Part shown: positions 26,904-35,229 of the stretch, piece after piece
Numbering within the stretch: the stretch's first letter is position 1
How the letters are laid out: each line of letters starts with the position of its first letter
Assembly (NCBI GenBank): GCA_036507955.1
Contig: DATCIH010000087.1
Location: 7,476 to 71,475 of the forward strand
Source: DATCIH01 sp036507955
GTDB lineage: Bacteria; Bacillota; Clostridia; Clostridiales; Clostridiaceae
Direction: 5' to 3'
DNA: 64,000 nucleotides
The notes under the pieces: generated by a model
Told to the model about the DNA's origin: nothing
Database searches by the model: none
Seen by the model: only the letters and a program-made list of their open reading frames with translations
Translations under genes and position numbers: made by a program

Positions 26904-27242
26904 TTATAAAGCAGAATTTCCTTCTTCGCCAGTTCTTATCCTAATTGCATTTTCCACTGCGTATATGAAAATTTTGCCATCTCCTACCTTGCCAGAGACA
27001 AGCGTTTCTCTAACTTTTTTAACAATAGGATCCACCATCTCATCGGAAACTATAACTTCAACCTTAACTTTATGTAGCAAATTAATTGTAAGTTCAGTAC
27101 CTCTATATATTTCTAACTTTCCCTTTTGATTGCCTGCACCCATTACCATAGAAACCGTTAACCCTTTGATACCTAAATCGCTTATAATCTGTTTTAATTC
27201 CTCTAGCTTTTCTGGTCTTACAATCATCTCTAATTTTTTCAT
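26904..27242 (-). CDS. glnK: PII nitrogen regulatory protein (second copy in operon)
   Basis: The 112-residue PII protein senses ATP/ADP and 2-oxoglutarate and gates ammonium channels. It has the T-loop region GAGNQKGKLEIYRGTEL, the B-loop GKVGDGKIFIYAVE and the C-loop ending RIRTGEEG. The tyrosine that is uridylylated in enterobacteria (GAEY) is leucine here (GTEL), so control must be by ligand only. It is about 90% alike the PII gene at 29210-29548 by eye and lies downstream of amt behind a strong hairpin. Confidence 0.93.
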   Translation of the reverse strand: MKKLEMIVRPEKLEELKQIISDLGIKGLTVSMVMGAGNQKGKLEIYRGTELTINLLHKVKVEVIVSDEMVDPIVKKVRETLVSGKVGDGKIFIYAVENAIRIRTGEEGNSAL

Positions 27243-27273
27243 AATTTCACCTCGTTTTTATTGTTAGTTTAAA

Positions 27274-27308
27274 GAAAATGATACAGGCATAGCACCTGCA
27301 TCATTTTC
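27274..27308 (-). terminator. strong hairpin between amt and the second glnK
   Basis: A 14-bp stem (arms 27274-27287 and 27295-27308, one G-T pair, 7-nt loop) lies 8 nt after the amt stop and about 30 nt before the next glnK. Only TTT follows it, so it may terminate partially or stabilise the upstream mRNA, setting lower expression of the second PII gene. Confidence 0.6.
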
Positions 27309-27315
27309 TTGAGTT

Positions 27316-28863
27316 CTATTTTATTTCTTGATTACTATTTAATTGGAAATCTGGATAAGCGAGCATTCCCATTTCAGGAATATCAAGTCCAGCTATTTCG
27401 TCTTCAGGCTTAACTCTTATTCCCCAAACTTTATCAAGTACTTTAAAGAATACATAGGATAATCCAATTCCCCAAACTATTAGGACTCCTATATTTATAA
27501 ACTGAGCTATTAATTGTCCTCCGTCTCCGAAGAACAATCCTTTAACTCCACCAGCAACTCCATTAAAGCCTTCTCCGTAAGTTCCATCTGCAAATAACCC
27601 TGTTGCTATTATTCCCCACATTCCATTAACCATGTGAACTGATATTGCACCAACTGGATCATCTATTTTTAATTTATATTCAATAAATCTAACCGATTCG
27701 CATACAAGAACACCTGCAATTGATCCAATTATTACAGCGGATATACTATTAACAAAGGCACAAGGTGCAGTTATAGCAACTAAGCCTGCTAATGCGCCAT
27801 TTATAGTCATTGAAGGATCTGGTTTACCGAATCTTAGCCATACGTACATCATGCCTACAAGTCCACCAGCTGCGCCAGCAAGCATTGTATTTGTTGCAAC
27901 AACTGCCAACCTAAAGTCTCCACCATTCATTGTGCTACCTGCATTAAATGCAAACCAACCAAAGAACAATATTATTGTACCAATTACAGCCATTGGTATA
28001 TCATGACCAGGTATAGCAACCGGAGTACCATCTTTCCTATATTTACCAATTCTTGGTCCTAAAACTATAGCACCTGCTAGTGCCATGGTACCACCCATTG
28101 CATGAACAACTGAAGAACCAGCAAAATCAACTGCGCCATGTCCTAAACCAAAGTTTTTACCAAGGGTTGCAAGCCAGCCACCGCCCCACATCCAGTTACC
28201 AAAGAGAGGATAGTATATCATTGATACGAAGAAAGATCCAATAACTACAGCTGAAAACTTAACCCTCTCTGCCATAGCACCTGTTGGGATCGTACAAGTT
28301 GTATCCATAAATACCATCTGAAAGAAGAAGAGTGCATAAACTCCAACATCATAAGTATGTCCTGAGGATAAGAAGAACCCTGTAGTTCCAAATAAACCAC
28401 CAAAACCATTTATTGCAACTTCATGACTTAAGGAAGCTGTTCCAGCTCCTAGGGAAGCTACGCCACCAACACCACCAAATTGCAGTGCGAAACCGCATAT
28501 CCAGTAGCCGATGGCCCCGACAATAAAGACCATGAAATTCATTGACATTGTATGCATTGCATTCTTTGCTCTAACAAAGCCTGTCTCAACCATTGCAAAG
28601 CCTGCTTGAAAGAAGAATATTAGCATACCAGTCATTAGAACCCATACATAATTTGCAGCCAATTTATTTTTAGCTACTTGAGCTATTAGTTCATCCTGAG
28701 TTGGCTGTCCAGGTATTGCAGCTGTTATATCAGTTGCAGTACCAATTTTTGTTCCCGAAGGATCACTCACAGTATCTGTATCAGCAAATGCAGTGATTGC
28801 AAACATGCTCATAAATAACATAATAAGCATTGAAATTACAGATATTTTCATTGTTTTTTTCAT
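27316..28863 (-). CDS. amt: ammonium channel Amt
   Basis: The 515-residue membrane protein has a signal peptide (cleavage after about ITAFA, residue 27) and eleven predicted helices. The ammonium-channel twin histidines are visible in SSVVHAMGGTMAL and GAISVHMVNGMWG. FSAVVIGSFFVSMIYYPLFG and FNAGSTMNGG are typical too. A 60-residue N-terminal extension after the signal is longer than in E. coli AmtB. It is flanked by two PII genes on the same strand, and PII binding should close the pore when nitrogen is plentiful. Confidence 0.95.
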   Translation of the reverse strand: MKKTMKISVISMLIMLFMSMFAITAFADTDTVSDPSGTKIGTATDITAAIPGQPTQDELIAQVAKNKLAANYVWVLMTGMLIFFFQAGFAMVETGFVRAKNAMHTMSMNFMVFIVGAIGYWICGFALQFGGVGGVASLGAGTASLSHEVAINGFGGLFGTTGFFLSSGHTYDVGVYALFFFQMVFMDTTCTIPTGAMAERVKFSAVVIGSFFVSMIYYPLFGNWMWGGGWLATLGKNFGLGHGAVDFAGSSVVHAMGGTMALAGAIVLGPRIGKYRKDGTPVAIPGHDIPMAVIGTIILFFGWFAFNAGSTMNGGDFRLAVVATNTMLAGAAGGLVGMMYVWLRFGKPDPSMTINGALAGLVAITAPCAFVNSISAVIIGSIAGVLVCESVRFIEYKLKIDDPVGAISVHMVNGMWGIIATGLFADGTYGEGFNGVAGGVKGLFFGDGGQLIAQFINIGVLIVWGIGLSYVFFKVLDKVWGIRVKPEDEIAGLDIPEMGMLAYPDFQLNSNQEIK

Positions 28864-28901
28864 ATAGAAGCCCCTCCAATTATTTTATATTTCTTATGCT
28901 C

Positions 28902-29183
28902 TTATGCTTTTCCAACCTTAGAAGATTTCTTTTCTCTCTTAAAGTTTCCCCAGGAAAAACTTAGATCATTTTTAAAAATATTTTTACTCATTTTTAATGC
29001 TGCTTTAAAATAACGTGCCCCTAAAAATATAACAACAAGTCCTAATATAAAACCTGGAAATGATGTGTTCAGTATTTTATAAGAAATATTATTAATATAA
29101 CATGAGATCGTTAGATATCCTCCAGCAATTAATATAAGTAAATCTAAACCAAAAAGTAATATAATTGCGGATTTTTTATTCAT
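28902..29183 (-). CDS. small two-helix membrane protein in the glnK-amt operon
   Basis: The 93-residue product has two hydrophobic segments (about residues 5-27 and 40-57) followed by a basic, soluble tail ending KREKKSSKVGKA. I do not recognise a family. It lies 26 nt after the first PII gene and 38 nt before amt on the same strand, so it is part of the operon. A possible accessory of the ammonium channel is only suggested by position. Confidence 0.65.
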   Translation of the reverse strand: MNKKSAIILLFGLDLLILIAGGYLTISCYINNISYKILNTSFPGFILGLVVIFLGARYFKAALKMSKNIFKNDLSFSWGNFKREKKSSKVGKA

Positions 29184-29209
29184 ATTACCAACCTTCTTTC
29201 AAATGGTGA

Positions 29210-29548
29210 TTATAAAGCTTTATCTCCCTCTTCACCAGTCCTGATCCTGATTGCATTTTCAACAGCAAATATAAATATTTTACCGTCTCCTACATTTCCA
29301 GTAACTAAGGTTTCCCTTACCTTACTTACTATTGGTTCCACTGCTTCATCACTTACTACAACTTCAACCTTTACTTTGTGGAGTAAATTAATATTAAGCT
29401 CAGTTCCTCTGTATATCTCTAATTTACCCTTTTGATTGCCTGCACCCATAACCATAGAGACTGTCAATCCTTTTATCCCCAAATCGTTTAAGATTTGTTT
29501 CAACTCTTCAAGTTTTTCAGGTCTTACAATCATTTCAAGTTTTTTCAT
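29210..29548 (-). CDS. glnK: PII nitrogen regulatory protein (first copy in operon)
   Basis: This 112-residue PII protein is nearly identical in the first 55 residues to the copy at 26904-27242, with differences mainly in the middle (VVVSDEAVEPIV). The T-loop again reads YRGTEL, lacking the modified tyrosine. The ATG at 29548 is used because GGGGG lies 7 nt upstream; a GTG two codons earlier overlaps it. As first gene after a strong promoter it should be the more abundant PII. Confidence 0.93.
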   Translation of the reverse strand: MKKLEMIVRPEKLEELKQILNDLGIKGLTVSMVMGAGNQKGKLEIYRGTELNINLLHKVKVEVVVSDEAVEPIVSKVRETLVTGNVGDGKIFIFAVENAIRIRTGEEGDKAL

Positions 29549-29601
29549 AAACACACCCCCAACATTAATATTCTTAACTATTCCAACTAGCTAATAATTA
29601 A

Positions 29602-29629
29602 ATTATAGCATGAATTCTAAAATATGCAA
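29602..29629 (-). promoter_or_regulatory. promoter of the glnK-amt-glnK operon
   Basis: Read leftward: -35 TTGCAT (29624-29629), 16-nt spacer, TGC then -10 TATAAT (29602-29607), an extended -10. The rest of the 235-bp gap up to 29789 is AT-rich and shows no operator I can name. Confidence 0.6.
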
Positions 29630-29789
29630 GTCTTAATTTCAATTTATTCATATTTTTAAGTTTTTGTGCGCTTTTCATGTATTATTTTAATTTTTATGAA
29701 TTAATAATCATAAATATCTTCATTTTTAATTTTTTTCCATCAAAAATATGAAATGTAAAAGGAAATCTTGCATATTTAAGTGATATTAA

Positions 29790-30581
29790 TTATCTGCACT
29801 TTTCCATCACTTTATTCGACATTTCTAAAAGATTATATAATTCTGAGATTTCTCCTTCATCAATAAGCTTATCAAGTTGTATTTGAAATTTCATTGATTC
29901 TGAAAATCTACCTAGAGAGGTCAGTGTATTTATATTATTTATTATATTTACCGACAAACTTGATTTTATTTCAAAAAGCCTTTGGGCATCCTTGATTTCA
30001 TCCTTAATATCTAACATCTGCTCATCAAGTTGAAATGCAAGATCCGCTGCGGCCTTAAGTTTTAGCTTAATCTCATTTGGTATATCCTGCTTGTATTTAT
30101 AATTCAAGGAATGCTCTACTGTAGCCCAAAAATTCATTGCAAGTGTTCGAATCTGTAATTCAGCTAATATGTCCTTTTGTCCTTCCGCAAGATTAACAGG
30201 ATATTTTATGATCATATGATAGCTCCTATAGCCACTAACTTTCACATTAGCTACATAATCCTTTTCATAAATTATTGACATATCTTTTCTTTCACGAATT
30301 AATGCTACCACTTTTTCTATATCATCAACAAATTGGCACATAATCCTTATTCCTGCGATATCCTCCATCTCAATATTAACTCTTTCTAAAGGTATATTAA
30401 ATTTATTAGACTTTTCAATAATACTTGAAATTTCTTTAACCCTTCCCGTTATAAATTCAATAGGTGAATATTCATTTTTACTCCTATATTCCTTTCTTAT
30501 ACTCCTAAATTTAATTTTCATTTCTTCAACCGCTTGCTCATATGGTATTAAAAATGCTTTCCACTCCCTGATAACAGCCAT
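29790..30581 (-). CDS. small alarmone synthetase (RelQ/RelP-type GTP pyrophosphokinase)
   Basis: The 263-residue protein is a stand-alone (p)ppGpp synthetase domain without HD, TGS or ACT parts. Motifs are DIAGIRIMCQF (residues about 73-83), the GYRSYHMII substrate motif and the ELQIRTLAMNFWATVEH segment. It makes alarmones from GTP or GDP and ATP under stress. It is longer than RelQ of Bacillus (about 210), with an extra helical tail of about 60 residues. Its own gene stands alone and is divergent from the DUF2225 gene. Confidence 0.9.
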   Translation of the reverse strand: MAVIREWKAFLIPYEQAVEEMKIKFRSIRKEYRSKNEYSPIEFITGRVKEISSIIEKSNKFNIPLERVNIEMEDIAGIRIMCQFVDDIEKVVALIRERKDMSIIYEKDYVANVKVSGYRSYHMIIKYPVNLAEGQKDILAELQIRTLAMNFWATVEHSLNYKYKQDIPNEIKLKLKAAADLAFQLDEQMLDIKDEIKDAQRLFEIKSSLSVNIINNINTLTSLGRFSESMKFQIQLDKLIDEGEISELYNLLEMSNKVMEKCR

Positions 30582-30684
30582 TTACTTCACCCTTTTATCA
30601 TTATTAGATATACTTATTATAATATATAATCCTTATATATTGTTATAAATAAACATAATATTATATGCACATAACTATGTTATT

Positions 30685-30693
30685 TGTTATAAT
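30685..30693 (+). promoter_or_regulatory. extended -10 promoter of the DUF2225 gene
   Basis: TGT TATAAT (TATAAT at 30688-30693) forms an extended -10 about 30 nt upstream of the start. No good -35 is visible. Confidence 0.45.
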
Positions 30694-30721
30694 TGTTTTA
30701 TTCTATTAAATGAGGTGTTTT

Positions 30722-31492
30722 ATGTCTAATAATATTTCCGAAAAATTTGAAGAGCTAGGATCTAATGATATTGAAGAGGTTGAATTATTGAAGACTACCT
30801 TAGCTAAGTCATTAATTTATGATAAAGAAATTGTGTGCCCTGTTTGCGATTGCATTTCCAAGGTAAAAGTTGTGAAAACCTCCTCCTATAGAGTTGGCAA
30901 AAAGCATAGTGATCTTTACAACGAATACACTTCCATAAATCCTTATTTTTATGATGTATGGCTATGTAATGCGTGCGGTTATGCTTCTATGAAGTCTGAT
31001 TTCGAAAAAATTAAGAGTTCTCAAATTGAAGTAATAAGAAATAAAATTTCACTAAAATGGCATGAGAGAAGCTATTCAGAGTTTTATGACGTAGATATTG
31101 CTATTGAGAGATTTAAATTAGCACTAGTAAATTCTTTAGTTATGGAAACTGCTGATAGTAGAAAGGGTATGCTTTGCTTGAAAATTGGATGGATGTATAG
31201 GATTAAAGGTAATGCTCAAAATGAAAGGACCTATATTAGTCAAGCATTAGAATGCTTTAAAAATTCATACTTTAAAGAAGCCTTTCCTATTTATGGCATG
31301 GATAAGTTTACAGTGATTTATCTAATAGGAGAACTTTTTAGAAGAATAGGTGATTTTGAGAATTCACTATTATGGCTAAGCCAAGTTATTACAGACCTTA
31401 ATGTATCCTCAAAGATTAAAGAAATGGCTAAAGATCAAAGGGATCTAATAAAAAGCAAGTCTATGGATGGAGTTCTAGTTATTAAAAACTAA
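30722..31492 (+). CDS. DUF2225 zinc-ribbon/TPR-like protein
   Basis: The 256-residue product matches the DUF2225 family of Firmicutes, function unknown. Two cysteine pairs near the N-terminus, CPVCDC at about residue 36 and CNACGYASM at about 80, suggest a bound metal. The rest is helical and TPR-like, with RKGMLCLKIGWMYRIKGN and LIGELFRRIGDFENSLLWL. The ATG at 30722 follows GAGGTG; an ATG four codons earlier is too close to that site. It converges on the PTS gene with only 3 nt between stops. Confidence 0.75.
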   Translation: MSNNISEKFEELGSNDIEEVELLKTTLAKSLIYDKEIVCPVCDCISKVKVVKTSSYRVGKKHSDLYNEYTSINPYFYDVWLCNACGYASMKSDFEKIKSSQIEVIRNKISLKWHERSYSEFYDVDIAIERFKLALVNSLVMETADSRKGMLCLKIGWMYRIKGNAQNERTYISQALECFKNSYFKEAFPIYGMDKFTVIYLIGELFRRIGDFENSLLWLSQVITDLNVSSKIKEMAKDQRDLIKSKSMDGVLVIKN

Positions 31493-31495
31493 ATT

Positions 31496-32830
31496 TTATA
31501 ATACTTTAGGCTTTGATCTGCTGTAATACAACAAAAGAATCATTATAGGTATAAAAATCAAAGCCCATAATTTGCCTTCAAAAACCCTTAAGAGCCAAAA
31601 TCTGAATACATTACCACCATCGTAAAAGCTTGTTATTGTTCCGCTATAGCCAGTGAAGGTAATACTCATATCCTTGGCTATTGAAGTATATATCTGGGCA
31701 AAATTTGAAGCAATTATTAAATCTGCTATGATTATTGGTATGCTAATAATAACCGATCTCACCACATTACCCTTTGAGGCAACTACAATTAAAGCTACAA
31801 GTCCTATGGAATTTGGTAAATCTCCTAAGGGTATAAAATTTACACCTGGAACAATAAATGCGAGTAAAAATGCTATTGGCATTATAAGAAGGCCTGATAC
31901 AACCACCGCTGGATTTCCTAATATTATAGCTATATCTAAACCAATATATTTATCCTTTAGGTTTGGAGCTTTTTTATGCAGAAAATCCTTCATACCTTCC
32001 GATATTGGCATTATACCTTTAGTTAATATGCTGCACATCTCTGGGAGTATGTAAACAACTGCTGCCACAGAAAAAGCTAATTGTAATATATTTTTAACAT
32101 CATATCCAGAAAATGCCCCTAAAAATCCACCTAATAGAAAGCCAATAACCATAGGTTCTCCAAATAGGCCAAGCTTTTTTTGTATGCTTTCAGGATCTGC
32201 TTCTATTTTATTTAATATTGGTATTTTATCTATAACCTTATTTAATATTTTAGCATAGGGGTAATATACTGCAACGGATAAAGTTGGAGTAGATATTCCA
32301 GTCATCCCTATCATATCCTGTACACCTTTTGCACTATAGTCTGCTATCTTAAGGGCAATAAAGTCAGCTACCATAGCTGCAAGTATTGATAATATATAGT
32401 TTTTTGTACCATCATAAACGATGCAACCCATAAAAATAAAATGCCAATAATTCCATATATCAATATTTATAGTGTCTGTAAAATTCAATATGACAAGAAA
32501 TCCATTAAATATTATAAGAATGATTAGAATCACCGCCGCAAGTTTAAAGCCCCAAGCCATTGTGGCTAAAGGTGGCCAACCTACATCAAGAACATTATAC
32601 TTAAGTCCTGTTCTTTTAACTAAAGTCTCCAGAGCTGGTCCAATAACTGAAACAAAAAAATTTAGCATGGTAAAAATGCCGATAAAACCAATGCTCATTG
32701 TCATAGCAGCCTTAATCCCATTTTTTAATTTTATCCTGAAAATTAAGGATAATATAAAAATTATTATAGGCAGTATAACGTAAGGTTTAAAGCTTAGAAC
32801 GTAATTTAATGTCGCTGTGATTTCTGTCAT
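31496..32830 (-). CDS. PTS galactitol-type EIIC permease (orphan)
   Basis: The 444-residue membrane protein matches the GatC (EIIC-Gat) family: about ten helices, with GLKYNVLDVGWPPLATMAWG near residue 80 and a conserved GMTGISTPTLSVAVYYP. EIIC forms the sugar pore and normally needs EIIA and EIIB. No gatA or gatB gene is nearby, so it must use subunits from elsewhere or serve as a non-PTS carrier. It lies 28 nt downstream of the phosphoesterase gene on the same strand. Confidence 0.87.
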   Translation of the reverse strand: MTEITATLNYVLSFKPYVILPIIIFILSLIFRIKLKNGIKAAMTMSIGFIGIFTMLNFFVSVIGPALETLVKRTGLKYNVLDVGWPPLATMAWGFKLAAVILIILIIFNGFLVILNFTDTINIDIWNYWHFIFMGCIVYDGTKNYILSILAAMVADFIALKIADYSAKGVQDMIGMTGISTPTLSVAVYYPYAKILNKVIDKIPILNKIEADPESIQKKLGLFGEPMVIGFLLGGFLGAFSGYDVKNILQLAFSVAAVVYILPEMCSILTKGIMPISEGMKDFLHKKAPNLKDKYIGLDIAIILGNPAVVVSGLLIMPIAFLLAFIVPGVNFIPLGDLPNSIGLVALIVVASKGNVVRSVIISIPIIIADLIIASNFAQIYTSIAKDMSITFTGYSGTITSFYDGGNVFRFWLLRVFEGKLWALIFIPIMILLLYYSRSKPKVL

Positions 32831-32858
32831 GTTTACCCCCCTAAAAATGTCATATAGT

Positions 32859-33542
32859 TCAGTCTAAAAGCTTTATAGGCTTAAAATCCAAATAATCACA
32901 GGAGGTAAGATTATACTCTGTACCATCCTTAAGCCCTTCTAAAATTTTATAATTAAAGGGTCCATGGAGATGTCCATAAACCACTTTTTCAGCAGAATAC
33001 TTCTTTATTAATTTTATAAAACCTGAATCTTCATTTTTATCGTTACCAGGGGGATAATGAAGCATAACAATCCTTCTATTAAATCCTTCTGATGCTTTTA
33101 AAGATAATTCTAATCTATTAAGTTCCCTAAGATATATTTTTTCATTTTTACTATCAAAACCATCCTCTCCTGGGCAAAGCCATCCTCTTGTACCACAAAT
33201 AGCTACATCCTCGTAGGTAAAATAATTGTTTTGAATAAACATCATGTCACTAAAAAGTGAATTAAGTTTATTTATACCATGCCACCAGTAATCATGATTT
33301 CCTCTAATTAAAATCTTTTTTCCTGGTAGATTATCAACCCATTCAAGTTCCTTGAGCCCTTCATTCATATTCATAGACCAGGATAAATCTCCACAAATTA
33401 ATACCGTGTCCTCTTTAGAAATCACTTCTATCCAATTCTTTTCAAGCTTTTCCATATGGTCTACCCAATTATCGCCAAATATACCCATAGGCTTTTCCTG
33501 GCTTAAGGAAAGATGAAAGTCCGAAATTGCAAACAGAGCCAA
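32859..33542 (-). CDS. calcineurin-like metallophosphoesterase
   Basis: The 227-residue protein has the complete two-metal motif set: ISDFHLS, GDLSW, RGNHDYWWHG, HYPPG and YGHLHGP. It should hydrolyse a phosphate ester; substrate unknown. It uses a TTG start at 33540-33542 whose AGAAGG site overlaps the end of fhlB. Translation is therefore coupled to fhlB (4-nt gap), although the two functions look unrelated. Confidence 0.9.
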   Translation of the reverse strand: MALFAISDFHLSLSQEKPMGIFGDNWVDHMEKLEKNWIEVISKEDTVLICGDLSWSMNMNEGLKELEWVDNLPGKKILIRGNHDYWWHGINKLNSLFSDMMFIQNNYFTYEDVAICGTRGWLCPGEDGFDSKNEKIYLRELNRLELSLKASEGFNRRIVMLHYPPGNDKNEDSGFIKLIKKYSAEKVVYGHLHGPFNYKILEGLKDGTEYNLTSCDYLDFKPIKLLD

Positions 33543-33546
33543 TTTA

Positions 33547-33810
33547 TCACCTTCTTAATTTACTGTCAATGTTCATAACATATGCTATTATTGACGCAAC
33601 AGCTTCATAAAGTTCCCCAGGAATAGCGGAATTAACCTGCAAATTAACAAGTAACTCCGTCAAGTCCTCATCCTCAACTACTGGTACTTTATTTTCCTCT
33701 GCAGTCTTTAATATCTTTTCAGCAACATAGCCCATTCCTGCAGCAGTAACAATGGGAGCAGAATAACTCTTTTCATAGCTTAAGGCTACTGCTTTTTTTA
33801 CTTTTTTCAT
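33547..33810 (-). CDS. FhlB, stand-alone FlhB C-terminal domain protein
   Basis: The 87-residue product matches the cytoplasmic domain of FlhB/YscU export-switch proteins (AVALSYEKSYSAPIVTAAGM, then AEENKVPVVEDEDLTELL). The usual NPTH autocleavage site is absent, as in the FhlB (YlqH) class. In B. subtilis ylqH sits beside ylqG, a large FliK-like gene, and the same pair occurs here. A role in flagellar export-substrate choice is inferred. A conserved-looking hairpin lies between its promoter-like -10 and its start. Confidence 0.85.
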   Translation of the reverse strand: MKKVKKAVALSYEKSYSAPIVTAAGMGYVAEKILKTAEENKVPVVEDEDLTELLVNLQVNSAIPGELYEAVASIIAYVMNIDSKLRR

Positions 33811-33839
33811 TAAAGCCCCCCTTGTATTCCTATTAGGTG

Positions 33840-33864
33840 CATAACAGTCATTTAGACTGTTATG
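33840..33864 (-). repeat. 5'-leader hairpin, CATAACA family, copy 2
   Basis: Read leftward: CATAACAGTC, loop TAAAT, GACTGTTATG, a perfect 10-bp stem about 30 nt upstream of fhlB. A TATAAT (33870-33875) lies just upstream, overlapping the stop of the FliK-like gene, so the hairpin would be at the extreme 5' end of the RNA. Compared with 17860-17884 the loop is identical and one stem pair is G-C instead of A-T. Confidence 0.75.
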
Positions 33865-33870
33865 TTTCCA

Positions 33871-35139
33871 TTATACTAAAACATTCAAATTTTGTATGGT
33901 ATTATCCTCAAAAAAACTTCTACAAGAAACAATATCTGCTTCTTTTTGTTTTATACTATAGGTTATCTGTGGATTATAACCAAACTTTTGAAGAAGCTCC
34001 TTAAGCTCATCTTTTCCTTGATTTAAGCTTTGTACCCACTGTTCTAGCGCTTTTAAATCCACCCTCATTACCCCCTCCTTAAGGCTTATATAAGCATCCA
34101 CCACTCCCATATTCTTAGTACTTATAGAAGTAATAAGTTTTATATCCTTAGAATCTATACCTTTACCACTCTTTCTATCATCTTTAATGATTAATTTAAG
34201 TCCATACTCCTGATTATTGAATTTAAGAGGAACTCCCAGATAATAATAATTTGCAGATAAAGAGTTGTAAACCTTAAAATCATTTATATTTTCCATCAAC
34301 CTATTAATGCTCCCTGGATTATCCCTTAGTGCTTGTTCCTTTTGTGTCAATAGATTACTTATTATGGTGGTTAACTCCTCTATTTTGCTATCTATCTCTT
34401 TTCTTATAACCTTAGCATCTTTCCCTAGATCATTTAATAAATTTAAGTAACCCTCTTCTTTTGTAAAATGATTTGTGTCCATCAATTCTTTATAAATTGT
34501 ATCTGGTTTGTTTAAAAGCTTTAAAAAACTTTTGATGTTTTTTTCATTAAAATCAATGTCATTTTCCATTAAAGTAAGTATTTCTTCATGGGATAGGTCT
34601 TTTACCTCACTCATAAAGCCCTTTAATACATTTTTACTTTCAGCTGCTTCCTGGCTAGTTAGGTCTATATCTTTACTTTGAAGGAATTTATCAATAAATC
34701 CATCTTCCTTATTTAATAAAGCCCTATTCTTAAAATCAAGTATTGTTTTAATGTTTGAAATATTCTCTTTAGTAAGAGGTATAGAATGCTTAACCATATC
34801 CTTATATAAAGCTGCATCCTCTGCAGTAACATTTTCTGGAAAGCTATCTCCCTGAAGCCTTATTTGATTTTTATCCTTTGATTCATCCTTTATTACTAAA
34901 AGCTGTAAACTCCCATTTTCATAGCTATCAACTTTAAACCTAAGCACATCCCCGTTACTAGGTTTATTACCTAGGACCTTTCCATTAAACTGCCATCCAT
35001 CCGTTAATTTTAATAATATATCATCATCATCACTACTTTTTATAACCTTTGCAAAAAACTGTTGACCAACTTTAAAGGATAACTTACTTGTTATCTGTTT
35101 ATCATTTGTTATTCCATTAATATTTGTTGGGCCAGGCAT
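33871..35139 (-). CDS. FliK/YlqG-like protein
   Basis: The 422-residue protein is hydrophilic and lysine/aspartate-rich. Its last 100 residues (LGVPLKFNNQEYGLKLIIKD, then GVVDAYISLKEGVMRVDL and ELKELLQKFGYNPQ) resemble the C-terminal domain of flagellar hook-length control proteins. The N-terminal half is variable, with FKVGQQFFAKVIKSS near residue 23. The ATG at 35139 follows GGAGG; an upstream hydrophobic extension from 35205 has no ribosome site. Together with fhlB it forms a YlqG-YlqH-like pair outside any flagellar operon. Confidence 0.7.
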   Translation of the reverse strand: MPGPTNINGITNDKQITSKLSFKVGQQFFAKVIKSSDDDDILLKLTDGWQFNGKVLGNKPSNGDVLRFKVDSYENGSLQLLVIKDESKDKNQIRLQGDSFPENVTAEDAALYKDMVKHSIPLTKENISNIKTILDFKNRALLNKEDGFIDKFLQSKDIDLTSQEAAESKNVLKGFMSEVKDLSHEEILTLMENDIDFNEKNIKSFLKLLNKPDTIYKELMDTNHFTKEEGYLNLLNDLGKDAKVIRKEIDSKIEELTTIISNLLTQKEQALRDNPGSINRLMENINDFKVYNSLSANYYYLGVPLKFNNQEYGLKLIIKDDRKSGKGIDSKDIKLITSISTKNMGVVDAYISLKEGVMRVDLKALEQWVQSLNQGKDELKELLQKFGYNPQITYSIKQKEADIVSCRSFFEDNTIQNLNVLV

Positions 35140-35229
35140 AAGCTCACCTCCTATTATCCTTATCCCTATATTTATACATATAAGGATAATAATAGCATGC
35201 CGCATTTAATAATGCAGCATGCCAGTTAT

